From a virus: 40,282 nt of DNA. Made by a program: the position numbers and the translations under genes. The notes below the pieces were generated by a model. The model searched no databases, was not told where the DNA came from, and saw only the letters and a list, made by a program, of their open reading frames with translations. Position 1 is the first letter of the stretch. Every line of letters begins with the position of its first letter. Below, piece by piece: positions 39,317-40,282 of the stretch. The stretch covers positions 1 to 40,282 of IMG/VR virus record IMGVR_UViG_3300032342_000021; one strand, 5' to 3'.

Positions 39317-39948
39317 ATTTAACAGAAAAAATGAAAAACATATGGGAAAATACGGGAACTCGAAATGCTCATCTTGGTCTTGATGGAGAGGCAGAGGAAA
39401 TGTTTGCGCGGTATAAGGCGCTTGTTGCGGATAAACTGTCCGTAAAAAACAAGATCATTATTGATTTTGGATGCGGGGGAGGCCTTCTTGGCAAATATCT
39501 TCTCGAAAATTTTTCAATAAAAAAATACATTGCCTACGATCTATCAGAACGCTCGCTTGAAATTGCAAAAGGAAATACAAAAAATTACGAGAACAAGGAA
39601 TTTAACTATTTGGAAAAGCATGTCTGGAATTTTTCGGAAAAAAAACCTGATATTATTATATGCCTTGCTGTTATGATCCATTTCCCGACACAGATTTACC
39701 TTGATAATTTTTTAAAGACCTGCGATGAGTCCGGTGCAAAAAAACTCGTGCTGGAAATAAGGGATATAGGCAAAGGAAACATTTTTCAGCGCGATCCATA
39801 TGCGACGATTAAACAGACAATCCTTACTTGTGGCACGAATGAACCGTATGTTACGAGTAAACTCGCAAATTACAAATTGATAGAAAAAACCGATGCATCC
39901 ATAGCACCGACTAACTGTCAGGTGTTATGGTACACGAGGGGAAAATGA
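39313..39948 (+). CDS. SAM-dependent methyltransferase
   Basis: A 211-residue protein. IIDFGCGGGLLGKYLLENF is motif I, YIAYDLSERSLEIAK the SAM-ribose Asp strand, and PDIIICLAVMIHFP the motif IV region. It is a class I enzyme overlapping both neighbours by 4 bases. It may O- or N-methylate the sugar made by the cassette; the substrate is inferred only from context. Confidence 0.8.
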   Translation: MNLTEKMKNIWENTGTRNAHLGLDGEAEEMFARYKALVADKLSVKNKIIIDFGCGGGLLGKYLLENFSIKKYIAYDLSERSLEIAKGNTKNYENKEFNYLEKHVWNFSEKKPDIIICLAVMIHFPTQIYLDNFLKTCDESGAKKLVLEIRDIGKGNIFQRDPYATIKQTILTCGTNEPYVTSKLANYKLIEKTDASIAPTNCQVLWYTRGK

Positions 39949-40282
39949 CATTACCTGTACGGACTATAAACAGTTTGAAAAACTTAGAAAAAATGATTGT
40001 GTATATCAGCACGCTATCTCCGGTTATGGATATGTGCATTGTCGAGATCGGAGCATGGGTAGGCGTGAGTACCCGCTTGTTTAGTCAATATTTTATAAAT
40101 GTGATTGCAGTTGACGCGTGGGAAAATGGACTTGGAGATTTGGGAAAATATGATATGTGCGAGGTTGAGAAACAGTTCGACGCAAACACAAAGGGCCGTA
40201 AAAATGTTGTCAAAATTAAAGCCAGATCGCTGGATGCTGTTAAAACTTTTGCAGATCGGTCGATTGATGCGGTGTACATTGA
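39945..40282 (+). CDS. SAM-dependent methyltransferase, N-terminal part (continues at base 1)
   Basis: ATG overlaps the previous stop. CIVEIGAWVGVSTRLFSQYF is motif I and VIAVDAWENG the next strand. The gene runs off the window end at 40282 but reads on in frame at base 128 (40156 equals base 1) to stop at 314, giving 174 residues in total. Confidence 0.82.
   Translation, partial: MTLPVRTINSLKNLEKMIVYISTLSPVMDMCIVEIGAWVGVSTRLFSQYFINVIAVDAWENGLGDLGKYDMCEVEKQFDANTKGRKNVVKIKARSLDAVKTFADRSIDAVYI
40156..40282. repeat. Terminal direct repeat, right copy
   Basis: Identical to bases 1-127. Removing one copy leaves a 40,155-base circle in which the methyltransferase gene is intact. Confidence 0.95.

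Overview
The window is the complete genome of a tailed phage with a siphovirus-type gene set. The last 127 bases (40156-40282) repeat the first 127 exactly, and one methyltransferase gene reads in frame across the join, so the molecule is circular or circularly permuted with about 40,155 unique bases. Every gene I can support is on the + strand. I see no integrase, excisionase pair or CI-type repressor. The host is not stated. Two single-stranded DNA-binding proteins (one resembling, from memory, spirochaete SSBs), an NrdD-like fragment typical of anaerobes, and a spanin-like nested pair next to the amidase suggest an anaerobic bacterium with an outer membrane, possibly a spirochaete. This is inference only.

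Layout, reading around the circle. 26926-35212: packaging and head (terminase small and large subunits, portal, protease-scaffold with an internal scaffold start, DUF2190-like decoration protein, major capsid protein, connector, SPP1 gp7-like minor head protein). 35209-40282 and 1-314: a sugar cassette fused into the late operon by overlapping stop/start codons. It has a Maf/DUF115-GT4 glycosyltransferase fusion, CMP-nonulosonate synthetase, NeuB-type synthase, NanE-type epimerase, HAD phosphatase and two SAM methyltransferases. 311-9406: head completion and tail (connector and terminator proteins, tail tube, frameshifted tail chaperone, tape measure, distal tail and hub proteins, two paralogous tip/fibre proteins). 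9417-10917: lysis (XhlA-like protein, amidase, holin, nested spanin-like pair), closed by a strong terminator. 10968-11268: non-coding. 11269-26908: early region for recombination, replication and regulation (ERF annealing protein, PD-(D/E)XK nuclease, NinG, ParB-methyltransferase fusion, replisome organiser, SSBs, DnaB helicase, RuvC-like resolvase, alanine-rich repeat proteins, HNH endonuclease, one tRNA).

Most striking signals. (1) Four early transcription units start with the same leader design: a TTGACA-N17-TAnnnT promoter, a small 5' hairpin, then an intrinsic terminator placed just before the first gene. In all four, the loop of the 5' hairpin is complementary to the loop or junction of the terminator, although the sequences differ. 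This looks like a family of kissing-loop attenuators or antiterminators. (2) A complete-looking type II hammerhead ribozyme lies at 11561-11612, between two early genes. (3) The genes just after it (11646-12316) are packed with about 20 short perfect hairpins inside coding sequence. (4) The late operon encodes a plausible full route from GlcNAc-6-phosphate to a protein-linked, possibly methylated, sialic-acid-like sugar.

The structural genes should be made from long late transcripts, with terminators after the tail tube and major capsid genes tuning dosage. The early region is cut into modules, each with its own promoter and leader. Functions are assigned by reading motifs and by memory of families; no database search was possible.
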